Source: Lentzea aerocolonigenes | Lineage (GTDB): Bacteria > Actinomycetota > Actinomycetes > Mycobacteriales > Pseudonocardiaceae | Assembly: GCF_000974445.1 (NCBI RefSeq) | Contig: NZ_BBOJ01000012.1 | Span: forward strand, 124,001-188,000 | Direction of reading: 5' to 3' | Length of the DNA: 64,000 bases | In this document: piece after piece, positions 1 through 7,996 of the stretch | How positions within the stretch are numbered: position 1 is the stretch's first letter | Layout of the letters: each line of letters begins with the position of its first letter | The notes under the pieces: generated by a model | What the model was told of the DNA's origin: nothing | The model's input: only the letters and a program-made list of their open reading frames with translations | Database searches by the model: none | Program-made: the position numbers and the translations under genes

Positions 1-431
1 ATGCCGTAGCCGAGGTCGTTGTCCTTGCCGATCACGTTGGTGTACTTGTGGTGCAGCTCGTTGTGCGAGTGCTTCCACTGGTCGGCGGGCGAGACGTGGT
101 CCCAGTCCCAGGTGGTGGAGTGGATCTTCGGGTCGCGCATCCAGTCCCACTGGCCGTGCAGGATGTTGTGGCCGATCTCCATGTTGTCCATGATCTTCGC
201 CACGGACAGGCCGGCGGTGCCGACGATCCAGGCAGGCGGGAAGATCGAGAACAGCAGGATGCCGCGGCTGACCAGCTCGAGCTTGCGCTGCGCCGAGATC
301 ACCTTGCGGATGTAGGCGGCGTCCTTCTCACCTCGGCTGGCGATCACCTCGTCGCGGATCGCGTCCAGCTCGCGGCCGAGCTCCTCGATCTGCTCGGCGG
401 TGAGGTGAGCGGTGGGGTCGATGGCGGTCAT
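1..431 (-). CDS. Fatty-acid (acyl-CoA) desaturase, N-terminal part, runs off the window
   Basis: The first 143 residues are present. Two histidine boxes of membrane di-iron desaturases are visible: GHNILHGQW (H-x3-H) at about residue 84 and HSHNELHHKY (H-x2-HH) near residue 120; the third box would lie beyond the window edge. A hydrophobic stretch (residues 52-75) precedes box 1. The gene lies 67 bp downstream of a ferredoxin reductase on the same strand, the same pairing as DesA3 with its oxidoreductase in mycobacteria, so the reductase probably supplies its electrons. The likely role is introduction of a double bond into acyl-CoA at the membrane. The start is the ATG at 431. Chain-length specificity cannot be read from this part. 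Confidence 0.9.
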   Translation of the reverse strand, partial: MTAIDPTAHLTAEQIEELGRELDAIRDEVIASRGEKDAAYIRKVISAQRKLELVSRGILLFSIFPPAWIVGTAGLSVAKIMDNMEIGHNILHGQWDWMRDPKIHSTTWDWDHVSPADQWKHSHNELHHKYTNVIGKDNDLGYG

Positions 432-498
432 GTAGCTCGCTTTCGGGGGACCAGTGGCTGGGGGTCGGGCCACTTCGCGGGAGGAGGAAGGTCTGTGG

Positions 499-1554
499 TC
501 AGCGTTCGAGTTCGCACGGGCCGGCGGCGGCGGACACGCAGGTCTGCACCAGCACGCCCGGCTCGGCCTCGGTGATCTCGCCGGTGCGCAGGTCGCGGAC
601 GGCACCCGCCTTGAGCGGCGTGCTGCAGCCGAAGCAGATGCCCATGCGGCACCCGGACGGCATGAGCACACCGGCGGCCTCGCCGACGTCCAGCAACGGC
701 GTGGCGCCGTCCGCGTCGACGGTCTTGCCGGTGGTGCCGAACGTGACCTCGCCACCGTCTCCGGCGACGACGATGGTGGGGCGGAAGCGTTCGGTGTGCA
801 GGCGCTCGGCGATGCCGTTGGCCGCCCAGTGGGCCTCGGCGGCGTCGAGCATGCCGGTCGGCCCGCAGGCCCACGTCTCGCGCTCGGCCCAGTCGGGCAC
901 CAGCTCGTGGAGCCGGGCGACGTCGAGCATGCCGTCGGTGTCGGTGTGCAGCTCGACCAGGCGGAGGCTCTTGTCGGCGACCAGGTCGTGCAGGTCGTTG
1001 CGGAAGATGACGTCCTGCTTGCGCGGCGCGGAGTGGACCATCACGACGTCCTCGAGCTGGGCGTCGCGCAGCATGCCCATCACGGGGGTGATGCCGCTGC
1101 CCGCCGTCAGGTAGAGGACCTTCGCGGGCTTGGTCTTGGGCAGCACGAACTCGCCGGTCGCCTGGTCGAGCTGGATCACGGTGCCCGGCTTCGCGTGCCG
1201 GACCAGGTGGTTGCTGACCTTGCCGTCCGGGATGGCCTTCACGGTGATCGTGATGCGGCCGTCCTGGCGGTTCGTCGGCGATGTCACCGAGTAGGCACGC
1301 CACAGGCGCACGCCGTCGACGTCGACGCCGATCCGGACGTACTGACCGGCCACGTGGCCTCGCCAGCCCTTGCCGGGCCGGATCACGATGGTGGCGGCGT
1401 CCGGGGTCTCCGCGTGCACGGCCTCGATGCGTCCTCGCAGGTCCGCGCCCGCACGAAGCGGGCTGAACAGGTCGAGGTAGTCCGACGGCAGCAGCGGCGT
1501 CGTGACCATTTCCAGCAGTTGCCACGCCCTGCTGCGAAGGGCGGTACTCGTCAT
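499..1554 (-). CDS. Ferredoxin reductase (FAD, NAD(P) and C-terminal [2Fe-2S] domains), desaturase electron donor
   Basis: A 351-residue iron-sulfur flavoprotein. The N-terminal FAD domain shows RAYSVTS (about residue 93), the NAD(P) domain shows TAGSGITP (about 149), and the C-terminal plant-type [2Fe-2S] domain carries CRMGICFGC followed by a fourth cysteine in QTCVS. This order matches the mycobacterial Rv3230c-type partner of DesA3 desaturase, and the desaturase follows directly. The reaction would be transfer of electrons from NAD(P)H through FAD and the cluster to the desaturase di-iron site. The ATG at 1554 (MTSTALRSRAW) was chosen over an in-frame start 99 bp upstream because the extra residues would read through the divergent promoter region and lack homologous character. 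Confidence 0.9.
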   Translation of the reverse strand: MTSTALRSRAWQLLEMVTTPLLPSDYLDLFSPLRAGADLRGRIEAVHAETPDAATIVIRPGKGWRGHVAGQYVRIGVDVDGVRLWRAYSVTSPTNRQDGRITITVKAIPDGKVSNHLVRHAKPGTVIQLDQATGEFVLPKTKPAKVLYLTAGSGITPVMGMLRDAQLEDVVMVHSAPRKQDVIFRNDLHDLVADKSLRLVELHTDTDGMLDVARLHELVPDWAERETWACGPTGMLDAAEAHWAANGIAERLHTERFRPTIVVAGDGGEVTFGTTGKTVDADGATPLLDVGEAAGVLMPSGCRMGICFGCSTPLKAGAVRDLRTGEITEAEPGVLVQTCVSAAAGPCELER

Positions 1555-1585
1555 GACTCCAGCTTGATGCGCCTCAGGGCGTAAA

Positions 1586-1637
1586 GTCCTGTCCGCAGGA
1601 CGTGAATTTGGCCAGCCGAATTGTTCGCAGGGAACAA
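1586..1637. promoter_or_regulatory. Two inverted repeats between the divergent desaturase operon and pucR-type gene
   Basis: GTCCTG-TCCG-CAGGAC occupies 1586-1601 and TTGTTC-GCAGG-GAACAA occupies 1621-1637. The first is a plausible operator for the flanking regulator. The second encloses the AGGGA ribosome binding site of the regulator gene, so it could act as a DNA operator or as an RNA hairpin. Function is inferred from symmetry and position only. Confidence 0.45.
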
Positions 1638-1640
1638 AAC

Positions 1641-2777
1641 GTGAGTCACGCAATGCAGAGGGCCACCGAATTGGCCCTCGATGAGACGACGGTCACCGCG
1701 TTGAGGTCGGTGCTGAAGCAGACCGCCGACGAGGTGGTGCAGGCCATCATCGACGAGGTGCCGAGCTATGCCAACGCCCTTTCCGGGCGCATGGGTGGCA
1801 CTATCCGCCGTGCCGTTCGCACGGCGCTCGGACACTACTTGGATCTCGCTGGAGGCACAGCCACGGGCGGCGACGCCAGTGACGCGGCGTACGAGCTCGG
1901 CCGCGGCGAGGTGCGGGACGGCCGGTCGATGGACGCCCTGCTCAGCGCCTACCGCGTCGGCGCGCGCGTGGCGTGGCGAGGACTGGCCGCGGGTGCCGTG
2001 CCGGCGGGGCTGCCCGCGGCGGAGGTGGCGAAGTTCGCCGAGCTGACCTTCGCCTACATCGACGAGCTGTCCGCCGCGAGCGCCGCGGGCCACGCCGACG
2101 AACTGGCCGCGCGGGGCCTGGCCCACGAGCGTCACCTGGAGCAACTGGCCCGCGACCTGCTCGCGGGCGCGGGCGCCGACGTGCTGCTCGCCGCCGCTCA
2201 GCGCGCCGGGTGGCAGGCGCCGACCACGCTGACCGTGGTCCTGCTCCCCGCGTTCCAGGCACGGCCCGCGTACCGGGCGCTCGACCCCTCCACGCTGGTG
2301 CTGGACGACCTGCCCGACGCGACCGGCGTGCTGCTGGTGCCGGACGCCGATCGCGCCCACCTCCTCCGGCAGCTCACCAACCGCAACGCCGTGGTCGGCC
2401 CTGCACGCCCATGGATGCGTGCGTCCACCTCGTACGCACGGGCCGTACGCGCGCGTTCACTCTCTGCCGACATCCGCGACACCGAAGAACATCTGCCCGA
2501 ACTGGTGCTCACCGCCGACCCCGACGCATACGCAGACCTGCGTGCGCGCGCGCTCGCACCGTTGCGCGCCCTCCCTGCCAGCTCCGCCCGACGGCTGGAG
2601 GAAACGCTTCGGGCGTGGCTGCTGCACCACGGCAGGCGTGAGGAGGTGGCGGCGGCGTTGTTCGTGCACCCGCAGACCGTCCGCTACCGGATGGGACAAC
2701 TGCGGGACCTGTTCCCGGACCTCACCTCGGCGCACCGAGTGCTCGAACTCACCCTGGCGGTCGGGCTGCGCGCCTGA
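1641..2777 (+). CDS. PucR-family transcriptional regulator
   Basis: A 378-residue regulator. The C-terminal 50 residues carry the PucR/CdaR-type helix-turn-helix (EVAAALFVHPQTVRYRMGQL). The N-terminal two thirds are Ala/Leu/Arg-rich and resemble the sensory region of actinobacterial PucR proteins, including a four-helix RsbT/GGDEF-like segment. The GTG at 1641 is preferred because AGGGA lies 7 bases upstream; a longer GTG start at 1602 has poor spacing and an ATG at 1653 is also possible. It diverges from the desaturase operon across a short region with two inverted repeats, so control of desaturation is the simplest inference. No ligand can be deduced. Confidence 0.88.
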   Translation: MSHAMQRATELALDETTVTALRSVLKQTADEVVQAIIDEVPSYANALSGRMGGTIRRAVRTALGHYLDLAGGTATGGDASDAAYELGRGEVRDGRSMDALLSAYRVGARVAWRGLAAGAVPAGLPAAEVAKFAELTFAYIDELSAASAAGHADELAARGLAHERHLEQLARDLLAGAGADVLLAAAQRAGWQAPTTLTVVLLPAFQARPAYRALDPSTLVLDDLPDATGVLLVPDADRAHLLRQLTNRNAVVGPARPWMRASTSYARAVRARSLSADIRDTEEHLPELVLTADPDAYADLRARALAPLRALPASSARRLEETLRAWLLHHGRREEVAAALFVHPQTVRYRMGQLRDLFPDLTSAHRVLELTLAVGLRA

Positions 2778-2791
2778 GTACAACGAGACCC

Positions 2792-3142
2792 ATGACTCCG
2801 AAGATCACCGTCTGCCGCGGGTGTTGCTGCGGCACCGAGAGCAAGCACCCGGAGGTCGACCACGACGACCAGCTGCGGGTGCTGCGCGAACGGGTCGCGA
2901 CGGTGCGCGTGGCCGACTGCCTGGACGCGTGCGAGGTGTCGAACGTGGTCGTCGTGCAGCCCAGCCCCGCCGCGCGGGCAGCTGGTGCCAAGCCGGTGTG
3001 GGTGGGGTCCGTGCTGGACGACGACGCGGTGCACGGCGTGATCGACTGGATCGACGCGGGCGGTCCCGGGGTCGCCGCACCACCGCCCGCGGTCACCGCG
3101 CGGATCGTGGCCACGCCCGCGAAGGGGCAGACTGCGGTCTGA
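2792..3142 (+). CDS. Small [2Fe-2S] thioredoxin-like ferredoxin domain protein
   Basis: A 116-residue soluble protein beginning MTPKITVCRGCCCG with further cysteines in ADCLDACEVSN (residues 40-50). This spacing, two N-terminal cysteines in CRGCC and two about 36 residues later, resembles the thioredoxin-like [2Fe-2S] ferredoxin family. The rest (VVVVQPSP...PVWVGSVLDD) fits the same fold. It starts 14 bp after the PucR gene on the same strand with only a weak ribosome binding site, so it may be co-transcribed with it. Its redox partner is not evident. The family assignment rests on cysteine spacing and length. Confidence 0.7.
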   Translation: MTPKITVCRGCCCGTESKHPEVDHDDQLRVLRERVATVRVADCLDACEVSNVVVVQPSPAARAAGAKPVWVGSVLDDDAVHGVIDWIDAGGPGVAAPPPAVTARIVATPAKGQTAV

Positions 3143-3799
3143 TCAGGTGACCAGGCCGCGGCGGTAGGCGTACACGACCGCCTGCACCCGGTCGCGCAGG
3201 TCGAGCTTGGTCAGGATCCGGGAGACGTACGTCTTGACGGTCTCCTGGCTGATCACCAGCGCCGCGGCGATCTCGCTGTTGGACAGGCCTTCCGCGATGA
3301 GCCGCAGCACCTCCAGCTCGCGCGGCGCCAGCTGGGTCTCCGCGGCGTGCTCGGCCGGCCGGATGCGTGCCGCGTACCGGCCGACGAGCTGGCGCGTCAC
3401 CTCGGGAGCGAGCAACGCGGCACCGCCCGCGACGGTCCGGATGCCGTGCAGCAGCTGCGCGGGCGGGGCGTCCTTGAGCAGGAACCCGCTCGCGCCCGCG
3501 CGCAACGCCTCGTAGACGTACTCGTCGAGGTTGAAGGTCGTCACCACGAGCACCTTCACGGGATCGGGGACCCCGGCGCCCGCGAGGAACCTGGTGGCCT
3601 CGATGCCGTCGAGCACCGGCATCCGCACGTCCATGACCACCACGTCCGGCTTCAGCCGCCCGGCCAGCTCGATCGCCGCGCGCCCGTCCCCGCACTCCCC
3701 CACCACCTCGAGGTCGGGCTGCGCGTCGATGATCGTGGCGAACCCGGTGCGGATGAGGGCCTGGTCGTCGCAGACCAGCACGCGGACCGGTGCGGTCAC
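3143..3799 (-). CDS. NarL/LuxR-type response regulator (two-component system 1)
   Basis: A 218-residue response regulator. The receiver domain (1-120) has the acidic pair in VCDDQ, the phospho-acceptor Asp in VVMDVRMP and the conserved Lys in FLLKD. The C-terminal LuxR helix-turn-helix (about 150-210) contains LAPRELEVLRLIAEG and SQETVKTYVSRILTKL. The GTG start overlaps the stop of the upstream kinase gene (GTGA), indicating translational coupling. This is the output protein of the kinase encoded immediately upstream. Target genes are unknown; the CPBP protease gene in the same operon may be part of the response. Confidence 0.93.
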   Translation of the reverse strand: MTAPVRVLVCDDQALIRTGFATIIDAQPDLEVVGECGDGRAAIELAGRLKPDVVVMDVRMPVLDGIEATRFLAGAGVPDPVKVLVVTTFNLDEYVYEALRAGASGFLLKDAPPAQLLHGIRTVAGGAALLAPEVTRQLVGRYAARIRPAEHAAETQLAPRELEVLRLIAEGLSNSEIAAALVISQETVKTYVSRILTKLDLRDRVQAVVYAYRRGLVT

Positions 3800-4926
3800 G
3801 ACGGGTTCCCCGCGGGGATGCGCGCCCTGACCACGAAGCCGCCTTCCCGTTGTCCCGCCGAGAACTCGCCGCCCAGCACGTCGACCCGCTCGCGCAGTCC
3901 CGCGAGACCGCGCCCGCTGCCGCCGGACGCCGACGACGACCGGGCGCCCTCCGTGCCGACCTCCACCGTGATCTCCCTTTCGCCGTACCGCACATGCACC
4001 TTCGTCTGATTGCCGTGCGCGTACTTCAAAGCGTTCGTCAACGCCTCCTGCACGACCCGGTACGCCACGGCCTCGGCGCTGCCCGCGTCGCGCGTGCTCT
4101 CGCCCTCCTCCGCGAACTCCACCGGCTGACCGGCCAGCCGGGTCTGCTCGACCAGGCCGCGCAGGTCGCCGACGAACTCCGGGCTGTGGTCGGGGTTCAG
4201 CAGGTCCAGCAGGTGCCGCAGGTCGCTGAGAGACCGCCGGCCGGTGTCGGTGATCGCCTGGAGCGTCTGGTCGAGCCGGTCGGGCGCCGCGGTCAGGTAC
4301 CGCGCCGCCTCCGCCTGCACCACCATCGCCGTCACGTGGTGGGTCACCACGTCGTGCAGCTCGCGGGCGATGGACGTCCGTTCGGCGACGCGGGTGGCCT
4401 CCGCGACGTGGCGGCGGCGTTCGGCCTCCGCACTGCGCGACAACCGAAGCCACGCACCGATCCCCCACGCGGCGGCCAGCGCCAGGTAGAACGTGACGAA
4501 CCCCGCGACGCCCTCGGTCGACCCGTCCCGGTCCAGCCCGATCGCCAGCGCCACGTACGCGACCGTCGCCACGATCACGGTGGTGCGGCGGTGGAACTCC
4601 AGGTGCAGCCCGGCACTCACCAACGCGATGGGCAACGCGGTGCCCGCAACGGTGTGGTAGCCGCGCAACTGGTCCACGGCAAAGGCAAGCGACACAACCG
4701 CAAGGCAGACCGCGGGCCACCGCCGGCGCACGACCAGCGGCAGGCATTCGAGTGCGATCACCACGCCGGCGAGCGCGTCCATCGGCCGGGCCGGCAGGTC
4801 ACCGAGCTGCGTGCCCTTGCTGTGCAACGCGGGGACGAACGAGGCGAGGACGAGCAGCAGCGCGATCGGAGCGTCCTGGACCGTGACGTCCAACCGGCGC
4901 CAGAGGTCCCGGATCGCGCGGTTCAC
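3796..4926 (-). CDS. DesK/NarX-type sensor histidine kinase (two-component system 1)
   Basis: A 376-residue membrane kinase. The N-terminal third has four to five hydrophobic segments (for example APIALLLVLASFVPAL). The HisKA_3 dimerisation box holds the phospho-acceptor His in ARELHDVVTHHV, and the ATPase domain ends with GSGRGLAGLRERVDVLGGEF. There is no large extracellular sensor, so the signal is probably sensed in or at the membrane. Both borders are 4-base overlaps: its GTG start overlaps the stop of the CPBP gene and its stop overlaps the regulator start, so the three are one coupled operon. Confidence 0.92.
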   Translation of the reverse strand: MNRAIRDLWRRLDVTVQDAPIALLLVLASFVPALHSKGTQLGDLPARPMDALAGVVIALECLPLVVRRRWPAVCLAVVSLAFAVDQLRGYHTVAGTALPIALVSAGLHLEFHRRTTVIVATVAYVALAIGLDRDGSTEGVAGFVTFYLALAAAWGIGAWLRLSRSAEAERRRHVAEATRVAERTSIARELHDVVTHHVTAMVVQAEAARYLTAAPDRLDQTLQAITDTGRRSLSDLRHLLDLLNPDHSPEFVGDLRGLVEQTRLAGQPVEFAEEGESTRDAGSAEAVAYRVVQEALTNALKYAHGNQTKVHVRYGEREITVEVGTEGARSSSASGGSGRGLAGLRERVDVLGGEFSAGQREGGFVVRARIPAGNPS

Positions 4927-5750
4927 GCGGCGAGCGTAGCGGCCGGCGCGGAACGTCCCCGGCGCGGCACGATCGTGCCCCGGCGCTTCGCGAGCCACAG
5001 GAAGACCACCGTCACCACCACACCGGCCAGCAGCGAGTACAGGCTCGCCTCCGGCCCGAACTCCCCGCCGCTGACGAGCGCGGGCCCCGACGTCACGCCG
5101 TCCAGCAACCCCTGCGGCGCGTCCTGCCCCGACACGCTGGTGCTGAAGATGCCGCCCTGCGCGAAGTTCCAGCCGAAGTGCACCCCGATCGGCACCCACA
5201 GGTTGCGCGTGGCGGCGTACACGGCGGCCAGCATGAAACCGGCCTCGACGGCGATGGCGAGCGCGCTCCACAGCGTCGCGTTCGGGTTGAACACGTGCGC
5301 GAGCCCGAACAGCAAACCCGTGAGCGTCAAGGAGATCCACGTGCCGAGGCGTTCCTCGACGACGCGGAACAGCACACCGCGGAACAGCACCTCCTCCGTC
5401 ACCGCGGCGGCGGCCGTGAAACCGAAGAACGCGATCGCGCCTCCTGCCGAACCCCAGCCGCGCACCTCGTAGCCGCCGAGGAAGGCGATGTTCACGACGA
5501 CCGCCACGAACATCCCGAGTCCGATGAGAACCCCGCGCCCGAGGGAGGCCGGGGCGTTCTTCAGCGCCACCTCCGTCGGCTCACGGCGTTCGGTCCGGCG
5601 CACGACCCACGCGTACGCGGCGAGGGTCAGCGCGGCCGTGGCGAGGCCGAGGACGAACGTGAGCGGGGTGTTCAAGCCGGCGGCCTGAACGGCGGCGCTG
5701 CCGGCCACGGAGACCACCACGACGAGGACGAGCTGCTTCAGAATTCGCAT
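4923..5750 (-). CDS. CPBP-family intramembrane metalloprotease (Abi/CAAX-like)
   Basis: A 275-residue polytopic membrane protein. The family motifs are present in order: EEVLFRG (motif 1, glutamates plus Arg), AHVFNPN (motif 2 His) and HFGWNF (motif 3 His). These form the presumed metal-dependent active site in the membrane. The ATG at 5750 (MRILKQLVLVV) gives a clean first membrane segment; an upstream extension would overlap the neighbouring gene's promoter side without hydrophobic character. It is the first gene of an operon with a histidine kinase and response regulator. Substrates of actinobacterial CPBP proteins are mostly unknown. Confidence 0.9.
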   Translation of the reverse strand: MRILKQLVLVVVVSVAGSAAVQAAGLNTPLTFVLGLATAALTLAAYAWVVRRTERREPTEVALKNAPASLGRGVLIGLGMFVAVVVNIAFLGGYEVRGWGSAGGAIAFFGFTAAAAVTEEVLFRGVLFRVVEERLGTWISLTLTGLLFGLAHVFNPNATLWSALAIAVEAGFMLAAVYAATRNLWVPIGVHFGWNFAQGGIFSTSVSGQDAPQGLLDGVTSGPALVSGGEFGPEASLYSLLAGVVVTVVFLWLAKRRGTIVPRRGRSAPAATLAA

Positions 5751-5769
5751 GGCGGAAACGCTAGGGATT

Positions 5770-6807
5770 TCAGGGTTCCGCGACGTCCCCGCGCGGTGGA
5801 CAGTCACGTGTAGCTCGCTCGGGGGACAGACTCGCTTTCAGCGCCGCGGACAGCCAGGCGTACGGCATGAAGTCCGCGGCCTCCTGCGCCGTGCCGTTGA
5901 TCGTCGCGACCAGCGACTGGTACCTGGTGTGGGGATCGGGCCGCGTGGCCGCCTCCTCGACCGCCCGCAGGTGGAGCTCCTCGACGTGCAGGACGTCGGT
6001 GGCGAGCCTGAGCCGGAACTCGGGGCTGTCCGGCGTGCCGGCGATCTCCCCCATGAACGTCACGTACCGGCCGGCGATCTCGCGCCCTCGCGGCGAGTCC
6101 GACGGCACACCGGCCAGCTGGGCCGTCTGCGCGTCCTGCAGGATCTCCCCTCCTCTGCCGAACGCGCCCAGCATCTCGGGGCTCGTCATCACCTCGGCGC
6201 CGTCGAGCGAGCAGGTCTCACGCAGCTGCTCGCGCACCGCGCGGCGGAAGTCGTTGTCCTGGAGCAGGTTCGCCAGCTCGATCCACGCCTCGAGCTGCTC
6301 GGTGGCGGGCTCGTCCGGCAGGGTCGGACGATGGCTGCGCAGCAGGTCGACGAAGGCCGGGCTCGCGCGCAGGTCGTCGCTGATCTCGTTCCAGAAGTCG
6401 TCGATCAGCCGGTCGCGGTCGTCGTCGGACAGCGCGACGAGCTCGTGCATGAGGATCACCTGTTCGGTCTCGGTGTGCTGCTTGACGATCGTCCGCAGCA
6501 CGGCCTGCCTGGCCCGGATGCGGCGAGCCTGGTCGTCCAGCCGCGCCAGGTGCGCGGTCGCGAGGTCGGTGAGCGTCAGCCGTCCCGCCAGCAGCTGCCG
6601 GATGTCGTCGAGACCCGCGTCGAGCTCGCGCAGGGTGCGGACGAAGTCCAGCCCGGCGATGGCGTGGACGTCGTAGAGCCGGTGGCCGGCGCGCGTGACT
6701 CCGGCCGGCGCGACGATCCCGGCGTCGGAGTAGAACCTGATGGCGCTGACGGTCAGTCCGGTGCGGCGCGCCACCTCCCCGATGGCGTACAGCCTGTCGT
6801 CGTCCAT
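5770..6807 (-). CDS. MerR-family regulator with a large C-terminal effector domain (TipA-like layout)
   Basis: A 345-residue protein. Residues 3-70 form a MerR winged helix (YAIGEVARRTGLTVSAIRFY...GHRLYD), followed by a dimerisation helix and a long C-terminal helical domain (about 130-340) like the TipAS/ligand-binding region of larger MerR proteins. MerR proteins activate promoters with an over-long spacer, and this gene has one of its own, so it is predicted to be autoregulated. The ATG at 6807 is favoured over a GTG at 6816 because the GTG lies inside the -10 box. Transcription would begin at or next to the ATG, so the mRNA is probably leaderless. The ligand is unknown. Confidence 0.9.
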   Translation of the reverse strand: MDDDRLYAIGEVARRTGLTVSAIRFYSDAGIVAPAGVTRAGHRLYDVHAIAGLDFVRTLRELDAGLDDIRQLLAGRLTLTDLATAHLARLDDQARRIRARQAVLRTIVKQHTETEQVILMHELVALSDDDRDRLIDDFWNEISDDLRASPAFVDLLRSHRPTLPDEPATEQLEAWIELANLLQDNDFRRAVREQLRETCSLDGAEVMTSPEMLGAFGRGGEILQDAQTAQLAGVPSDSPRGREIAGRYVTFMGEIAGTPDSPEFRLRLATDVLHVEELHLRAVEEAATRPDPHTRYQSLVATINGTAQEAADFMPYAWLSAALKASLSPERATRDCPPRGDVAEP

Positions 6808-6814
6808 GCGGCCC

Positions 6815-6845
6815 ACTATCGGGTCTCAAGCAGCTTGAGAGGCAA
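6815..6845 (-). promoter_or_regulatory. MerR-type promoter with palindromic operator in a 19-bp spacer
   Basis: On the minus strand TTGCCT (6845-6840) is a -35 and GATAGT (6820-6815) a -10, separated by exactly 19 bp. The spacer holds the perfect dyad TCTCAAGC-A/T-GCTTGAGA centred at 6831. An over-long spacer with a central palindrome is the hallmark of MerR-activated promoters. The -10 lies 7 bp before the ATG at 6807, so the transcript is likely leaderless. Confidence 0.85.
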
Positions 6846-6904
6846 CCCGTTAAGCCTCCTTTAAGGTCGCTTTACTTTTCGCGACCCTCTGGGGATACTC
6901 CTCC

Positions 6905-7018
6905 GCGAGGGGAGTACTTCCCAAGAGCCTGCCCGGTCAGTACGGACACCCCGCTGGTGCCCTCGGGAGGCCGCCCCACCAGGGCGAAGGAGACCTCGAA
7001 CGCGTTCGTTCGAGGAGG
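6905..7018 (+). promoter_or_regulatory. yybP-ykoY-type manganese riboswitch upstream of terC-family gene
   Basis: The 5' part has GGGGAGTA (6909-6916) and the 3' part GGGCGAAGGAGACC (6982-6995), the two conserved sequence blocks of the yybP-ykoY Mn2+ riboswitch, in the 5' leader of a TerC gene, a common context of this class. Closing helix P1 can form between CGAGG (6906-6910) and CCTCG (6994-6998). The same 3' arm can instead pair as CCTCGAAC (6994-7001) with GTTCGAGG (7007-7014), which touches the AGGAGG ribosome binding site. Metal-stabilised P1 would therefore free the site, an ON switch for translation. Pairing was done by eye. Confidence 0.8.
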
Positions 7019-7022
7019 TCCC

Positions 7023-7994
7023 GTGCCCGCACAATCCATCGCGTCACCGACGTTGTGGCTGGTCAGCATCGTGGTGCTGCTGGCGCTGCTGGTGGTCGAC
7101 TTCGTGGTGACCCGCCGCCCGCACGAGGTGTCGGTGAAGGAGGCCGCGGGCTGGTCGGTGTTCTACCTGGCCCTGCCGTTCGTGTTCGGCCTGTGGCTGT
7201 GGACGGCGTTCGGCGGCGGGCAGGCGCTGGAGTTCGTCACGGGTTTCGTGGTCGAGAAGTCCCTCTCGGTCGACAACCTGTTCGTGTTCATGCTGCTGCT
7301 GGCCGCGTTCGCCGTGCCCTCGGCCGTGCAGCAACGGGTTCTGCTCTACGGCATCGTCGGCGCGCTGGTGCTGCGCGGTGTCTTCATCGCCGCCGGCGCC
7401 GCGATGCTGTCGGCCGGCACCTGGGCGTTCCTCGTGTTCGGCCTGGTCCTGCTCGCTTCGGCCGTGAAGATCCTGCACGCGGCGGTCACCGGCACGGAGG
7501 CGGTCGGAGACGTCTCGCAGATGCGGTCGGTGCGACTGCTGCGGAAGTTCATGCCGGTCACCGACGACTACCGCGGCACCAAGATGTTCGTGCGTGAACA
7601 CGGGCGGCGCGCGCTCACGCCGTTGGCGGTCGTGGTGGTGGCGATCTTCGCGACCGACGTCGTGTTCGCCATCGACTCGGTGCCCGCGGTGTACGGCATC
7701 ACCGAGGACCCGTACCTCGTGTTCACCACCAACGCGTTCGCGCTGCTCGGCTTGCGAGCGCTGTACTTCGTGCTGCACTCCGCGCTGGCCAAGCTCGTGC
7801 ACCTCAACCACGGGCTCGCGATCATCCTCGCGTTCATCGGCGTGAAGCTGGTGCTGCACTGGGCGCACGGGGTCTGGGCGGGCGTGCCGGAGATCCCCAC
7901 GCCGGTCTCGCTGGGCGTCATCGTGGTCGTGCTGGGCGTCGTCACCGTGACCAGCCTGCGTTCGCGCCGCACCGCGGACGCGCGATCGGACTGA
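7023..7994 (+). CDS. TerC/Alx-family integral membrane transporter (probable manganese exporter)
   Basis: A 323-residue membrane protein with about eight hydrophobic segments. Family signature stretches are VEKSLSVDNLFVF (acidic and Asn residues in the membrane) and ATDVVFAIDSVPAVYG...FTTNAFALLGLRALYF. TerC/Alx proteins export or buffer manganese, in some species at the translocon to supply exoenzymes. The GTG at 7023 follows AGGAGG; an ATG 66 bp upstream would put the riboswitch core inside the coding region, so it was rejected. Manganese control through the upstream riboswitch supports the manganese role. Confidence 0.92.
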   Translation: MPAQSIASPTLWLVSIVVLLALLVVDFVVTRRPHEVSVKEAAGWSVFYLALPFVFGLWLWTAFGGGQALEFVTGFVVEKSLSVDNLFVFMLLLAAFAVPSAVQQRVLLYGIVGALVLRGVFIAAGAAMLSAGTWAFLVFGLVLLASAVKILHAAVTGTEAVGDVSQMRSVRLLRKFMPVTDDYRGTKMFVREHGRRALTPLAVVVVAIFATDVVFAIDSVPAVYGITEDPYLVFTTNAFALLGLRALYFVLHSALAKLVHLNHGLAIILAFIGVKLVLHWAHGVWAGVPEIPTPVSLGVIVVVLGVVTVTSLRSRRTADARSD

Positions 7995-7996
7995 TC

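Noticed and set aside
1602..1640. Longer GTG start for the PucR gene
   Set aside because: It would place the dyads inside the coding region, and its upstream purine run lies only about 1 base from the start; GTG 1641 has AGGGA at normal spacing.
6808..6816. GTG start for the MerR gene
   Set aside because: The GTG overlaps the -10 hexamer, so it could not be in the transcript from the identified promoter.
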